A stretch of DNA of 64,000 nucleotides from JAJYVT01 sp027339205 (GCA_027339205.1 DAHWOV010000041.1:28919-92918), one strand, 5' to 3'. Positions 1 to 8,663 are shown, counted from the first letter of the stretch. Notes: a model not told the origin generated them from the sequence alone. Translations and numbers: made by a program.

Positions 1-1035
1 CCGTCCGGCGAAGCGCCGTCCGGCGAGGCGCGTGGGCTCGACGTCGTCGGGATCGGCAACGCCCTCGTCGACGTCCTCGCCGAGGTGCCGGATCGCGTCC
101 TCACGGATCTCACCCTCGTGAGGGGGTCGATGGAGCTCGTGGACCTGCGCCGCGCGGAGCGCATCTACGCGGCCATCGGCCCCGCCGTCGAGGTCTCCGG
201 CGGCTCCGCGGCCAACACCGTTGCCGGCGTCGCGGCCCTGGGCGGGACCTCGGGGTTCATCGGCAAGATCGCCGACGACGACATGGGAGAGGTCTTCCTC
301 CACGACATGCGCGCGTCGGGCGTGGAGCTCCACGCCGCTTTGGCCGGCGCCGGCGAGGCCGACGAGGAGCTCCGGGGCACCGGACGCTCGCTCGTGCTGG
401 TGACCGGGGACGCAGAGCGCACCATGGCCACCCACCTCGGGGTCTCGGCGACGCTCGGCCCGCGCGACGTGCCCGAGGAGCTCGTCGCCCGCGGCGCCAT
501 CCTCTACCTCGAAGGCTATCTCTGGGACCGCCCGAGCGCGAAGGAGGCGATGCGGCGGGCCGTGGAAGTGGCGCACGACAACGATCGCTCGGTCGCCTTG
601 TCGTTGTCGGACTCCTTCTGCGTGGAACGTCACCGGCGCGACCTGCTCGGGCTGGTGGTGAACGACGTCGACGTGCTCTTCGCCAACGAGGAGGAGCTGC
701 GTCGGCTCTTCGGCGCGGCGACGCTCGACGAGGCGCTCTCTGCAGCCGAGGACACCGGTGTCCTCGTCGCGGCGACCTGCGGGGCGCGGGGCTCCTTCGT
801 CGTCGCCGGCCGTGGCCCGGTCGAGGTGCCGGCTGCGCACGCGCCGGTGATCGTCGACAAGACCGGGGCCGGGGACATGTACGCGTCGGGCTTCCTCTAC
901 GGCCTCACGCACGGCCTCGATCCCGTCGAGTGCGCGCGGCTCGGGTCCGTGTGCGCGGCAGCGGTGATCGGGCATCTCGGTGCGCGCCCGCAGCACGACC
1001 TCGCGCAGATCGCCCGCGCGGGGGGGTTCGTGTAG
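1..1035 (+). CDS. PfkB-family sugar/nucleoside kinase, 5' end outside the window
   Basis: ATP-dependent kinase of the ribokinase/adenosine kinase (PfkB) superfamily, probably phosphorylating a sugar or nucleoside. The frame stays open to the left edge, and bases 34-84 encode the first beta strand expected of this family (LDVVGIGNALVDVLAEV), so the GTG at 85 is an internal codon and the true start lies upstream. Both signatures are present: the N-terminal GGSAANT glycine motif and the C-terminal DKTGAGD motif, whose Asp is the catalytic base. The N-terminus resembles the adenosine-kinase-like subgroup; the substrate cannot be read from sequence. The stop TAG shares its last base with the GTG of ychF, so the two genes are probably co-transcribed. 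Confidence 0.9.
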   Translation, partial: PSGEAPSGEARGLDVVGIGNALVDVLAEVPDRVLTDLTLVRGSMELVDLRRAERIYAAIGPAVEVSGGSAANTVAGVAALGGTSGFIGKIADDDMGEVFLHDMRASGVELHAALAGAGEADEELRGTGRSLVLVTGDAERTMATHLGVSATLGPRDVPEELVARGAILYLEGYLWDRPSAKEAMRRAVEVAHDNDRSVALSLSDSFCVERHRRDLLGLVVNDVDVLFANEEELRRLFGAATLDEALSAAEDTGVLVAATCGARGSFVVAGRGPVEVPAAHAPVIVDKTGAGDMYASGFLYGLTHGLDPVECARLGSVCAAAVIGHLGARPQHDLAQIARAGGFV

Positions 1036-2120
1036 TGGCGCTCTCGGTGGGGATCGTCGGTCTTCCCAACGTGGGCAAGTCGACGCTCTTCAACGCGCTC
1101 ACCGACAACGAGGCCCTCGCGGCGAACTATCCCTTTGCGACCATCGAGGCCAACGTCGGCGTCGTCGCGGTGCCCGACCCGCGGCTCGAGCGTCTCGCCG
1201 CGCTCTACGACAGCGAGCGTGTCGTGCCCGCCACGGTCACCTTCGTCGACATCGCCGGACTGGTGAGGGGAGCGTCCGAGGGGGAGGGGCTCGGCAACCG
1301 CTTCCTCGCCGCCATCCGCGAGACCGATGCCGTCTGCCAGGTTGTGCGGGCCTTCGAGGACGGCGACGTCGTCCACGTCGAAGGAAGGGTGGACCCTGCG
1401 GCCGACATCGAGACGGTCAACACCGAGCTCGTGCTCGCAGACCTCCAGACCGTGGACAACCGCCTCGCCAAGCTCCGCCGGGAGGCCAGGATGCGCCCTG
1501 AGCTCGCAGCGCAGCTCGCCGCGACCGAGCGGGCGCGTGACGTGCTCGACTCGGGCAGGCCCGTCTCGGCTGCCTCCGCGCTCGGCGAGCTGGATCTTCC
1601 CCCGCTGCGCGACCTGCATCTCCTCACCGCCAAGCCCTTCATCTACGTCTTCAACGTCGCCGAGGACGAGCTCACCGACGCGGCGCTGCGGGAGCGGCTC
1701 ACGGCGATCGTTGCGCCCGCAGAGTCCGTGGTGCTCTGCGCGCAGATCGAGGCCGAGGTCGCGGGGATGGACCCCGCCGACGCGCGAGAGCTCCTGGCAG
1801 GCTACGGGCAGGAAGAGTCGGGGCTCGAGGCGTTGGTGCACGTCGCCTTCCGCGCTCTCGGGCTCCACACGTTCCTCACGGCCGGCCCGAAGGAGGCCCG
1901 CGCATGGACGATCCCCATCGGCGCGACCGCGCCGGAGGCCGCAGGGGTGATCCACTCCGACTTCCAGCGAGGGTTCGTGAAGGCCGAGGTGGTGAGCTAC
2001 GGCGACCTGATCGCCTCGGGATCGGTTCCCGCCGCACGCGCCGCCGGCAAGGCGCGGATCGAGGGGAAGGACTACGTGATGGCCGACGGCGACGTCGTGG
2101 AGTTCCGCTTCAACGTGTAA
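1035..2120 (+). CDS. ychF: Redox-regulated ATPase/GTPase YchF
   Basis: Ribosome-associated P-loop NTPase of the Obg/TRAFAC class, 361 aa, the usual family length. The start is GTG 1035, which gives MALSVGIVGLPNVGKST with the G1 loop at residues 9-17. DIAGLVRGASEGEG is the G3/switch II region typical of YchF. Where classical GTPases have NKxD, this protein has NVAED, the change that gives YchF its ATP preference in characterised members. The C-terminal TGS-like domain ends in a motif (DGDVVEFRFNV) common to the family. It overlaps the kinase stop by one base. A housekeeping protein; its exact role in translation is not resolved in the literature I can recall. Confidence 0.97.
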   Translation: MALSVGIVGLPNVGKSTLFNALTDNEALAANYPFATIEANVGVVAVPDPRLERLAALYDSERVVPATVTFVDIAGLVRGASEGEGLGNRFLAAIRETDAVCQVVRAFEDGDVVHVEGRVDPAADIETVNTELVLADLQTVDNRLAKLRREARMRPELAAQLAATERARDVLDSGRPVSAASALGELDLPPLRDLHLLTAKPFIYVFNVAEDELTDAALRERLTAIVAPAESVVLCAQIEAEVAGMDPADARELLAGYGQEESGLEALVHVAFRALGLHTFLTAGPKEARAWTIPIGATAPEAAGVIHSDFQRGFVKAEVVSYGDLIASGSVPAARAAGKARIEGKDYVMADGDVVEFRFNV

Positions 2121-2221
2121 GGCCGCGTCGTGAGATCTTGCGATCGACGGCCGCTCGGCCCCATCGCCAGCCTGCGGCGGCGGACGCCTCTTTTGTGGCG
2201 CGCCGGTTCGCGCGTCGCCGG

Positions 2222-2270
2222 TACCCTGTGCCCGCAGCCCGGCTTTCGAGGTCCGGGAAGAAGCGGAGGG
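2222..2270 (+). promoter_or_regulatory. Candidate promoter -10 (TACCCT 2222-2227) and ribosome site (GGAGGG 2265-2270)
   Basis: The 305 bases between ychF and add hold a TANNNT hexamer at 2222-2227. A strong GGAGGG follows at 2265-2270, six bases before a TTG codon at 2277. Together they would launch a leadered transcript carrying a small upstream reading frame and add. No clear -35 element and no terminator for ychF were seen. Confidence 0.4.
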
Positions 2271-2276
2271 AACGAC

Positions 2277-2429
2277 TTGGCGCACGCGTCCTCGGTCGAT
2301 CGGCCGGCATTGCGGGCACCTCGCCGGGCGAAGGAGCTCGCAGGGACCATGTTCGCGATCGGGCTGCCCGGGGTGCAGCCCGTGCAGCTGCTCGCGCAGC
2401 TGCTCGTGCTCGAGGTCATCGGGCCATGA
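2277..2429 (+). CDS. Candidate 50-aa protein translationally coupled to add
   Basis: Short frame starting at TTG 2277, six bases after a good Shine-Dalgarno (GGAGGG 2265-2270). Its TGA overlaps the ATG of adenosine deaminase (ATGA, 2426-2429). The product has a basic first half and a hydrophobic second half (MFAIGLPG near residue 25, then a Gln/Leu/Val-rich stretch), loosely like a membrane segment. It has no match to a family I recognise; a slight resemblance to TatA N-termini is not convincing. It may be a real small protein or a leader peptide that feeds ribosomes into add. The ribosome site and the exact stop/start overlap are the only support. Confidence 0.4.
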   Translation: MAHASSVDRPALRAPRRAKELAGTMFAIGLPGVQPVQLLAQLLVLEVIGP

Positions 2430-3547
2430 GCACGGGCACGCGCGCAGGGGCGGCGCCGGCAGCCTTTCCTCCGGCGCTCGAGGAGATCAGGCGCGTCCCC
2501 AAGGTCCTCCTCCACGACCACCTCGACGGGGGGCTGCGCCCCCAGACCGTCATCGATCTCGCCCGCGAGACCGGCTACGGCGGCCTCCCGACCACCGACG
2601 TCGACGCGCTGTCGAAGTGGTTCCGTGCTGGGGCGGCCCGCGGGGACCTCGGTCTATATCTCGAAGGATTCGCCCACACCGTCGCAGTGATGCAGACGCG
2701 CGATGCGCTCGTGAGAGTGGCCGCCGAGTGCGCGCAGGACCTTGCCGACGACGGCGTCGTCTACGCCGAGGTCCGGTTCGCCCCAGAGCTCCACACCGCG
2801 CAGGGCCTCTCTGCGAGCGAGGTCGTCGATGCCGTGCTGGAGGGGTTCCGGCAAGGCAGTACGGGGCGGGGCATCCGGGTCTACGCGCTCTTGACCGCGA
2901 TGCGAACCGCTGCACGGTCACTCGAGATCTCGGAGCTCGCGGTCCGCTACCGGGACGCGGGCGTCGTGGGTTTCGACATCGCGGGCGCGGAGAAGGGGAG
3001 CCCGCCGACCGAGCACCTCGCCGCGTTCCAGTACGTCCAGCGCGAGAACTTCCACATCACGATCCACGCAGGTGAAGGTTTCGGGCTGCCGTCGATCTGG
3101 GAGGCGCTGCAGATCTGCGGCGCGGACCGGTTGGGCCACGGGGTCCGCATCCTCGACGACATCGAGCGGCACCCCGACGGGTCGGTCTCCCTCGGGCGCC
3201 TCGCGAGCTACGTCCGGGACCGGCGTGTGCCGCTCGAGATGTGCCCGACCTCCAACGTCCAGACCGGAGCCGCCGCCACCCTCGCCGAGCACCCGATCGG
3301 CCTGCTGCGCTCCTTGTTCTTCCGGGTGACCGTCAACACCGACAACCGGCTGATGAGCGGGGTGAGCGCGTCCTCCGAGCTCCACGACGTGGCCGAGACC
3401 TTCGGCTACGACTGGCACGACCTCGAGTGGCTGACGCTCAACGCCATGAAGAGCGCCTTCGCGCACTTCGACGAGCGCCTCCGGCTCATCAACGAAGTGA
3501 TCAAGCCGGGGTTCGCCCGAGCGCGCGCGGCGTCGGGCGCGCGGTGA
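2426..3547 (+). CDS. add: Adenosine deaminase
   Basis: Zinc enzyme converting (deoxy)adenosine to (deoxy)inosine in purine salvage; 373 aa, slightly longer than the usual 330-350. Metal and catalytic motifs are all visible: HDH at residues 30-32, HAGE with the catalytic Glu, LGHGVRI with a metal-site His, and NTDN near the end for the last Asp ligand. ATG 2426 is chosen because upstream codons in the same frame lie antisense-like in ychF and the family begins just before the HxH motif. It sits directly before purine nucleoside phosphorylase, which would use its inosine product, so the two form a salvage unit. Confidence 0.95.
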   Translation: MSTGTRAGAAPAAFPPALEEIRRVPKVLLHDHLDGGLRPQTVIDLARETGYGGLPTTDVDALSKWFRAGAARGDLGLYLEGFAHTVAVMQTRDALVRVAAECAQDLADDGVVYAEVRFAPELHTAQGLSASEVVDAVLEGFRQGSTGRGIRVYALLTAMRTAARSLEISELAVRYRDAGVVGFDIAGAEKGSPPTEHLAAFQYVQRENFHITIHAGEGFGLPSIWEALQICGADRLGHGVRILDDIERHPDGSVSLGRLASYVRDRRVPLEMCPTSNVQTGAAATLAEHPIGLLRSLFFRVTVNTDNRLMSGVSASSELHDVAETFGYDWHDLEWLTLNAMKSAFAHFDERLRLINEVIKPGFARARAASGAR

Positions 3548-3657
3548 TCGTCTGAGAGGGGCGTGCGACGCCGCCGCCTCGGACGCGGCGCCGTGCAGGT
3601 CCCTCCACGACCTCTCCGGCGTCGACCGGGCCGCCCCGGTCGCCGCATGGTCCGCTC

Positions 3658-3663
3658 TACGAT
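3658..3663 (+). promoter_or_regulatory. Candidate -10 hexamer for leaderless punA
   Basis: TACGAT ends seven bases before the GTG at 3671, too close to leave room for a ribosome site, so the transcript could begin at or next to the start codon. Confidence 0.45.
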
Positions 3664-3670
3664 CGCTCAC

Positions 3671-4498
3671 GTGGAGGATGCGAAGAACCCGTATCTCGCC
3701 GCGCGCGAGTCGGCGGCCGCGCTCAGGGCTGCGGCCGGCGTCGAGCGCTTCGACGCGGCGGTCGTCTTGGGGTCGGGCTGGTCGTCGGCCGCGGACGGGA
3801 TCGGCCCCGCCGACGCCGAGGTCCCCATGAGCGAGCTGGGCGGCTTCCCGTCTCCGGGCGTCGCGGGCCACCCCGGCACCGTCCGCTCGGTGAGAGCGGG
3901 AGAACGTCGCATCCTCGTGCTCGCCGGGCGCGTCCATCTCTACGAAGGCCATGCACCCGCCGCCGTGGTGCACGGCGTGCGGACCGCAGCCGCGGCAGGG
4001 TGCCGGGCCATCTTGCTCACCAACGCGGCGGGCGCGATCAACCCGTCCTACGACGTCGGCCAGCCGGTGCTGATCCGCGACCACCTCAACCTGACCGCGT
4101 GCTCACCCTTGGAGGGGCCGCCGCCTCCGCCAGGGTACGCGCTGGCGTTCGTCGATCTCACCGACCTCTACAGCGCGCGGCTGCGATCGGCCGCCCGGGC
4201 ATTCGACCCGACGCTCGAAGAAGGCGTCTACGCAGGCGTGCGCGGCCCGCATTTCGAGACCCCCGCGGAGATCGCGATGCTCGCGTCCGGCGGGGCGGAC
4301 CTCGTCGGCATGTCGACGGTGCTCGAGGCGATCGCCGCGCGGCATCTCGGGCTGGAGGTGCTCGGGGTCTCCCTCGTCACCAACGCGGCCGCGGGGCGAG
4401 CGGCGGCCCCGCTCGACCACGCAGAGGTGCTCGCCGCGGGGAGGGACGCGGCGGCGGGCGTCGGACGCCTGCTCGCTGCGCTGGTCTCGGGCCTGTGA
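3671..4498 (+). CDS. punA: Purine nucleoside phosphorylase (trimeric PNP/MTAP family)
   Basis: Phosphorolysis of inosine/guanosine to base plus (deoxy)ribose-1-phosphate. The 275 aa carry the low-molecular-mass PNP signatures in order: VLGSGW, GHPGTV (phosphate site), HLYEGH, LTNAAGAINP, IRDHLNLT, YAGVRGPHFETPAE (base site) and GMSTVLEA. GTG 3671 begins a typical N-terminus (EDAKNPYLAARE) and is preceded by TACGAT at 3658-3663. ATG 3647 in the same frame is an alternative that would add eight residues. It acts downstream of add. Its stop overlaps the next start as GTGA (4495-4498), so phosphoribose formed here could be passed to the mutase encoded next. Confidence 0.93.
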   Translation: MEDAKNPYLAARESAAALRAAAGVERFDAAVVLGSGWSSAADGIGPADAEVPMSELGGFPSPGVAGHPGTVRSVRAGERRILVLAGRVHLYEGHAPAAVVHGVRTAAAAGCRAILLTNAAGAINPSYDVGQPVLIRDHLNLTACSPLEGPPPPPGYALAFVDLTDLYSARLRSAARAFDPTLEEGVYAGVRGPHFETPAEIAMLASGGADLVGMSTVLEAIAARHLGLEVLGVSLVTNAAAGRAAAPLDHAEVLAAGRDAAAGVGRLLAALVSGL

Positions 4499-6240
4499 CC
4501 CGGTTGCTCGACGCCGCCCGTGCCTGGGCCGCGCAGGACCCGGACGACGCCGACCGCGACGAGGTCGAGCGCCTGCTCGCCGACCCCTCCGCGGCGGCAC
4601 GCGCCGAGCTGGAGGATCGTTTCGCGGATCGCCTCCACTTCGGGACCGCGGGGCTGCGCGGCCCGATCGGCGCGGGGCCCAACCGGATGAACCGGGCGGT
4701 CGTCCGCCAGACGACCGCCGCCCTGGCCGGCTGGCTCGACGAGCACCGGTCGGAGGCTCGCCATGCGGGCGTGGTCGTGGGGTGCGACGCGCGCCACCGG
4801 TCGCGAGAGCTCGCCGACGAGGCGACTGCCGTCCTCGCCGGTCACGGCATCCGTGTGCACCGGCTCCCCGACCACAGGCCGACGCCGCTGCTCGCCTTCG
4901 CGGTCCGACATGTCGGGGCTGTCGCGGGGGTGATGATCACGGCGAGCCACAATCCTCCCCAGGACAACGGCTACAAGCTCTATCTCGGAGATGGTGCCCA
5001 GATCGTGCCGCCGGTCGACGCGGAGATCGAGGCGCTCGCCGCACACGTCGGTCCGCTCTCCCAAGTGCAGGTCGCCGACCTGTCCAGCCCGCTCGTCGTC
5101 CGGCTCGGTGACGAGGTGTCCCAGGCATACCTTCGTGCCGTCGTCGGCTCCGTCCCCCGAGGGACCCGGCCGCCGGAGCCGCTCTCGGTGGTCTACAGCG
5201 CGATGCACGGGGTCGCGGGCGGTCTGTTCCTCGACGCGCTCCGCCTCGCGGGCTACCCGCCGCCCTCCGTGGTGGCCAGGCAAGCGGCGCCGGACCCCGA
5301 CTTCCCCACCGTCGCCTTCCCCAACCCCGAGGAGCCGGGAGCACTCGACCTCGCCTTCTCGAAAGCGCGCCGGGTCGGAGCGGACCTCGTCCTCGCCAAC
5401 GACCCCGACGGCGACCGGCTCGCAGTGGCGGTGCCGGACGGCGCGGCGGCTGCGGGATGGCGCAGGCTCAGCGGTGACGAGGTCGGCGTGGCGCTCGGCG
5501 CGTTCGTCCTCGAGCACCTCCGCGCCGGGTGGCGTCCGCCGGGGGAGGAGGATGCGCGCCCTTTGGTCGCGGCGTCGATCGTGTCGTCGAGCATGCTCGG
5601 AGAGGTCGCGGCCGCCTTCGGGGTGCCGTTCGTCGCCACGCTCACCGGCTTCAAGTGGATCGTGCGGGCGCCCGACGCCTTCCCGGGGAGCCGGCTTGCG
5701 TTCGGATACGAAGAAGCGCTCGGCTACGTCGTCGGTGACGCGGTGCGCGACAAGGACGGCATCGTCGCCGGGCTGGCCGTCCTCGCGCTGGCCGGCGACC
5801 TGCGGGCACGTGGGACGACGCTCGACGAGCATCTCGCGACGCTGATGCGACGCTACGGCGTGCATCGCACGTCGCAGCGCGCGATCGCGGCCGGCGACCT
5901 CGCAGGGCAGATGGCGCGCCTTCGCGCCCGGCCCCCCCGAGAGATCGCAGGCGTCGCGGTCGCCCGGGTGCTCGATCTGGCTCGGGGCGCCGTCTGGCAG
6001 GAGGGTCTGCCCGCCCTTCCGCCGGCCGATGTGCTTGCCTACTGGCTCGAGACCGGCGCGCGCGTCGTGGTCAGGCCGAGCGGGACCGAGCCGAAGCTGA
6101 AGGTCTACGTCGAGGTCGTCCGTGCCGTGGAGGGCGGCGGCGTCGCCGCAAAGGACGACGGCCTCTCGGCGGCCCAAGCGTCGGCCTCGAGGGAGCTCGT
6201 CGCCATCGACGCCGCGTTGGAGCTGCTGCTCTGCAGTTGA
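4495..6240 (+). CDS. Phospho-sugar mutase (phosphoglucomutase/phosphomannomutase family)
   Basis: Alpha-D-phosphohexomutase of 581 aa, the long actinobacterial PGM2/ManB-like type. Seen in the sequence: the active-site phosphoserine loop TASHNPPQDNGYK, the Mg-binding loop DPDGDR, the sugar-specificity loop GYEEALGY and the phosphate-binding loop RPSGTEPKLK near the C-terminus. The start is GTG 4495, overlapping the PNP stop by four bases; longer upstream extensions lie antisense-like within punA. Because it follows PNP, it may interconvert ribose-1- and ribose-5-phosphate (phosphopentomutase activity is known in this family); that is inference from position, and glucose or mannose phosphates are equally possible. 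Confidence 0.92.
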   Translation: MTRLLDAARAWAAQDPDDADRDEVERLLADPSAAARAELEDRFADRLHFGTAGLRGPIGAGPNRMNRAVVRQTTAALAGWLDEHRSEARHAGVVVGCDARHRSRELADEATAVLAGHGIRVHRLPDHRPTPLLAFAVRHVGAVAGVMITASHNPPQDNGYKLYLGDGAQIVPPVDAEIEALAAHVGPLSQVQVADLSSPLVVRLGDEVSQAYLRAVVGSVPRGTRPPEPLSVVYSAMHGVAGGLFLDALRLAGYPPPSVVARQAAPDPDFPTVAFPNPEEPGALDLAFSKARRVGADLVLANDPDGDRLAVAVPDGAAAAGWRRLSGDEVGVALGAFVLEHLRAGWRPPGEEDARPLVAASIVSSSMLGEVAAAFGVPFVATLTGFKWIVRAPDAFPGSRLAFGYEEALGYVVGDAVRDKDGIVAGLAVLALAGDLRARGTTLDEHLATLMRRYGVHRTSQRAIAAGDLAGQMARLRARPPREIAGVAVARVLDLARGAVWQEGLPALPPADVLAYWLETGARVVVRPSGTEPKLKVYVEVVRAVEGGGVAAKDDGLSAAQASASRELVAIDAALELLLCS

Positions 6241-6308
6241 GGAGCGCGGTCGAGGAGCACGGCACGCCTGCGGCGCGCGCGTCCACCCGGCGGCTCTTCT
6301 GCGCGAGC

Positions 6309-6314
6309 TACGCT
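6309..6314 (+). promoter_or_regulatory. Candidate -10 hexamer for the secreted protein at 6378
   Basis: TACGCT lies 63 bases before ATG 6378 in the 137-base gap after the mutase. Unlike most TANNNT sites in this window, it would give a leadered mRNA, consistent with the strong GAGGAGGGG just upstream of that ATG. Confidence 0.3.
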
Positions 6315-6377
6315 TCGCCCCCGGCGATCGATAGCCGCGCGCTCCGTGCCGGCACGGTCAGGGACCGAGGAGGGGTC

Positions 6378-7361
6378 ATGGTGGACGCGGCGTTGGCTCG
6401 TCGGCTCGGGCGCGGTCTCTGCGCGGTCCTCGGCGCGCTCGGCCTCGTCCTGGCCGGCGCCGGCGGCCCGGCCTCGGCGGCGCCTCGCGTACCCGGTCCG
6501 CACGGTCGTGGAGGCGGAGGCGGAGGGACAGCTGTGACAGCGAAAGCGGGCAACGACGTGTCGTACCCGCAGTGCGCCAAGACGCTCCCGAGCGCCCCGG
6601 CGTTCGGCATCGTCGGCCTCAACGACGGCTTGGCGAACGACCTCAACCCGTGCTTCGGGCCCTCGTCCACCTACCCCAACTACGCTCAGAGCGAGCTCTA
6701 CTGGGCGGTCGCGAAGTCGACGGGGAGCGCGAGCACGACAGGCCAGCCCAAGGCCTCGGTGTACGTCAACACGGGCGACCCGGGGAACTTCTCGGGCCGG
6801 ACCCCGGTCGCCGACTGGCCGACGTCGGGGACAACCCCCTATGGGCCGTGCACGACGACGATGGTCACCTCTCGCGGCCGGACGTACACGGTCGGCGCGG
6901 ACTCGGATGCGTGCGCGTGGGAGTACGGCGACGAGCGGGCCGCCCAGGACCTGCAGTGGCTGTCCGCCGCGGCGTCGGCGATCGACGCACAGTCGCCTCC
7001 GGTCTCCGTGACAAGGGAGCCCTCGAGCTACCCGTGGTGGTTCGACGTCGAGACGTCGAACTCCTGGCAGAGCGGGACGGCCGGGATCGCGATGAACGTG
7101 GCCGACCTCCAGGGAATGGTGGCGGCGCTGAAGGGCGCCTCGATCGGGTCGGTGGGCGTCTACTCGACGGCGAGCCAATGGTCGCAGATCGCCGGCTCGA
7201 CGACCAGCGCATCGGGCTCCCTCGACGGCCTGCCCGACTGGATCCCCGGCGCCTCGAGCCTCACAGCTGCGAAGGCGAACTGCTCGCTGGCGTCCTTCAC
7301 CGCCGGCACGGTCGTCCTCACCCAGTGGACGGGCACGGTCGACAACGACCACGCATGCTGA
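6378..7361 (+). CDS. Secreted protein with glycoside hydrolase 25-like (DUF1906-type) domain
   Basis: 327 aa. ATG 6378 follows GAGGAGGGG and opens a signal peptide: RRLGRG, a Leu/Ala/Gly hydrophobic core, then a GGPASA-A cleavage-like site near residue 32. The mature part begins with a Gly/His linker and then a domain with NDVSYPQC, FGIVGLNDGLAND, WWFDVETSNSW, VGVYSTASQW and a final TQWTG, an order that looks like GH25/DUF1906 TIM barrels acting on cell wall. The Asp/Glu pair in FDVE would be the active site if this is right. Four or more Cys residues suggest disulfides outside the cell. The family call is by pattern only; the substrate is unknown. Confidence 0.6.
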   Translation: MVDAALARRLGRGLCAVLGALGLVLAGAGGPASAAPRVPGPHGRGGGGGGTAVTAKAGNDVSYPQCAKTLPSAPAFGIVGLNDGLANDLNPCFGPSSTYPNYAQSELYWAVAKSTGSASTTGQPKASVYVNTGDPGNFSGRTPVADWPTSGTTPYGPCTTTMVTSRGRTYTVGADSDACAWEYGDERAAQDLQWLSAAASAIDAQSPPVSVTREPSSYPWWFDVETSNSWQSGTAGIAMNVADLQGMVAALKGASIGSVGVYSTASQWSQIAGSTTSASGSLDGLPDWIPGASSLTAAKANCSLASFTAGTVVLTQWTGTVDNDHAC

Positions 7362-7408
7362 GCCCGGCACGCGGACGGTCCGGTGCCACGAGCACCTGCC
7401 GCCGGCGC

Positions 7409-7933
7409 TCACGGGCGGTGGATCGCTGTCCGTGTGACCCTGAACGGCGTCGTGACCTGGCGCCCTGTGGGCTTGACCACGTACCAGTAGCCCCCGACGT
7501 TGAGCAGGGCTTGACCGGTGATCATCCCCGGCGTGGTGTCACCGATCCAGGTGTAGAGGGGATGGCCGCCGTAGGTGACCTGGAGCCGGCCGTCGGGGCG
7601 CCGGACGGTCCCGACGAGGGAGCGTTGGAGCCCTCTCCCGAGCGCTGGTGAGGTGGTCGTCGTGAGGAGCGGCGGCCACAGCCGGACGCAGAGCCCCTTC
7701 GTGCACCGGCTCTGTGTCGGAGTGTCGGGCGTGAAGTCGTAAAGGGTACGGCCCGACGGCGTCGCCAGGATCCGCCCGGCGGGCGAGCGCTCGGTCGAGA
7801 GTGTCACGCCCCTCACCGTGGTCGGAGTCACGGTGAACGAGCTGGCTGTGATCGCGTCGGCGCACGCGCCGAGGAGGAGACCGCACAGAGCGAGCGCCGC
7901 CGCGCCGACGAGATGGCGACGGACGCGGGTCAC
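7409..7933 (-). CDS. Lipoprotein with 'secreted repeat' (PF03640-type) domains
   Basis: 174 aa, on the reverse strand. GTG 7933 gives MTRVRRHLVGAAALALCG followed by LLLGAC, a good lipobox with Cys as the modified residue. The rest contains the recurring pattern GRTLYDFTPD..CTKGLCVRLWPPL and GGHPLYTW..T.G...LNVGGYWYVV, characteristic of secreted-repeat (lipoprotein_15) proteins whose function is unknown. The start codon overlaps the stop of the preceding reverse-strand gene as GTGA, so the two are probably one transcript. Confidence 0.75.
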   Translation of the reverse strand: MTRVRRHLVGAAALALCGLLLGACADAITASSFTVTPTTVRGVTLSTERSPAGRILATPSGRTLYDFTPDTPTQSRCTKGLCVRLWPPLLTTTTSPALGRGLQRSLVGTVRRPDGRLQVTYGGHPLYTWIGDTTPGMITGQALLNVGGYWYVVKPTGRQVTTPFRVTRTAIHRP

Positions 7934-8556
7934 GTCGCGTCGGCAGGGTCCGGCGGATGGTAGGTGAGCGGGAGGTCGGCCAGGCGGACGAGCGTCGAGG
8001 AGACCCAACCGGTGAGGGCATCGGCGATCGGCACGAGCAGCTCGGGGTCCTCGAGCTGGGCCTCTTCGAAGCGGATCGAGCCCTCGTAGCTCCCCTCGAT
8101 CGCCCAGCGGATCGCAGGCTCGCCGTCGTCAGGCTCATCGCCGTCGGGGTCTGCGTGCACCTCCTCGAGGGTGGTCCCCGTCCGCACCAGCGGATCCTGT
8201 CCGATCACCGGGCTCGTCACGGGCAGCACGGCGAGCACGCGCTCGGCGGACGGCGCCTCGGCCAGGCGCTGGACGCGCATGGACACCTCGAGGACGGCCT
8301 CGGGCATCTCGGCCGGCTCGCCGAGCGACCAGCTCCGGTACGCGGTCTGGCTCCAGGTCGGCCAGTCGATCGAGAGGTCGACGAGTACGCGCGGGGGCTG
8401 GCCCTCGCCGGGCAGGCTGTAGCTGGTCTCGAAGGACACGTCCCCGAGGAAGACGTCGACCTGGAAGCGCTCCTCGACCGCCTGGCGCTCGAGGAGGGCC
8501 CGGTCGAAGGAGTCCTGCACGGCGGCGATGAAGTCGACGAGGAGGTGGTCGAGCAC
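7930..8556 (-). CDS. Conserved-looking hypothetical protein, acidic, cytoplasmic
   Basis: 208 aa from GTG 8556. I do not recognise the family. It has no signal peptide or membrane segment, is rich in Glu/Asp/Leu/Val, and carries beta-strand-like segments (RVLVDLSIDWPTWSQTAYRS, VLEVSMRVQRL, AIEGSYEGSIRFEE) that look like a compact alpha/beta domain. The start is uncertain: the frame is open for another 42 codons, but those run into the promoter and first codons of the divergent gene at 8672, and TAGCCT at 8567-8572 sits ten bases before GTG 8556. It is coupled to the lipoprotein gene downstream through a GTGA overlap. Confidence 0.6.
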   Translation of the reverse strand: MLDHLLVDFIAAVQDSFDRALLERQAVEERFQVDVFLGDVSFETSYSLPGEGQPPRVLVDLSIDWPTWSQTAYRSWSLGEPAEMPEAVLEVSMRVQRLAEAPSAERVLAVLPVTSPVIGQDPLVRTGTTLEEVHADPDGDEPDDGEPAIRWAIEGSYEGSIRFEEAQLEDPELLVPIADALTGWVSSTLVRLADLPLTYHPPDPADAT

Positions 8557-8566
8557 GGCGCGCTCG

Positions 8567-8572
8567 AGGCTA
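8567..8572 (-). promoter_or_regulatory. Candidate -10 hexamer (TAGCCT) for the gene starting at 8556
   Basis: Read on the reverse strand, TAGCCT ends ten bases before GTG 8556, at the long end of the spacing seen for other starts in this window. Confidence 0.3.
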
Positions 8573-8657
8573 CCGGCGGCGCAGCGAGCCGGAGACGGGG
8601 CCCGGCGTCGGCGCAGCTGGCGTTGCGCCGACGGTTCCGTGGACCTTTCGGCGTGCG

Positions 8658-8663
8658 TATCCT
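8658..8663 (+). promoter_or_regulatory. Candidate -10 hexamer (TATCCT) for the VOC gene at 8672
   Basis: TATCCT ends eight bases before ATG 8672. A GGAG also lies within those eight bases, so either a leaderless or a very short-leader transcript is possible. Confidence 0.4.

Noticed and set aside
897..2285. Long open frame antisense to ychF (similar ones antisense at 2918-4084, 4228-6177, 27768-30437)
   Set aside because: GC-rich coding DNA leaves mirror frames open; the sense frames encode complete, recognisable enzymes and the antisense products show no family motif and biased Arg/Gly/Pro composition.
2349..2429. TatA-like protein in the add leader
   Set aside because: Only the MFAIGLPG start is reminiscent; the amphipathic helix and FG-x-KLPE motif of TatA are absent.
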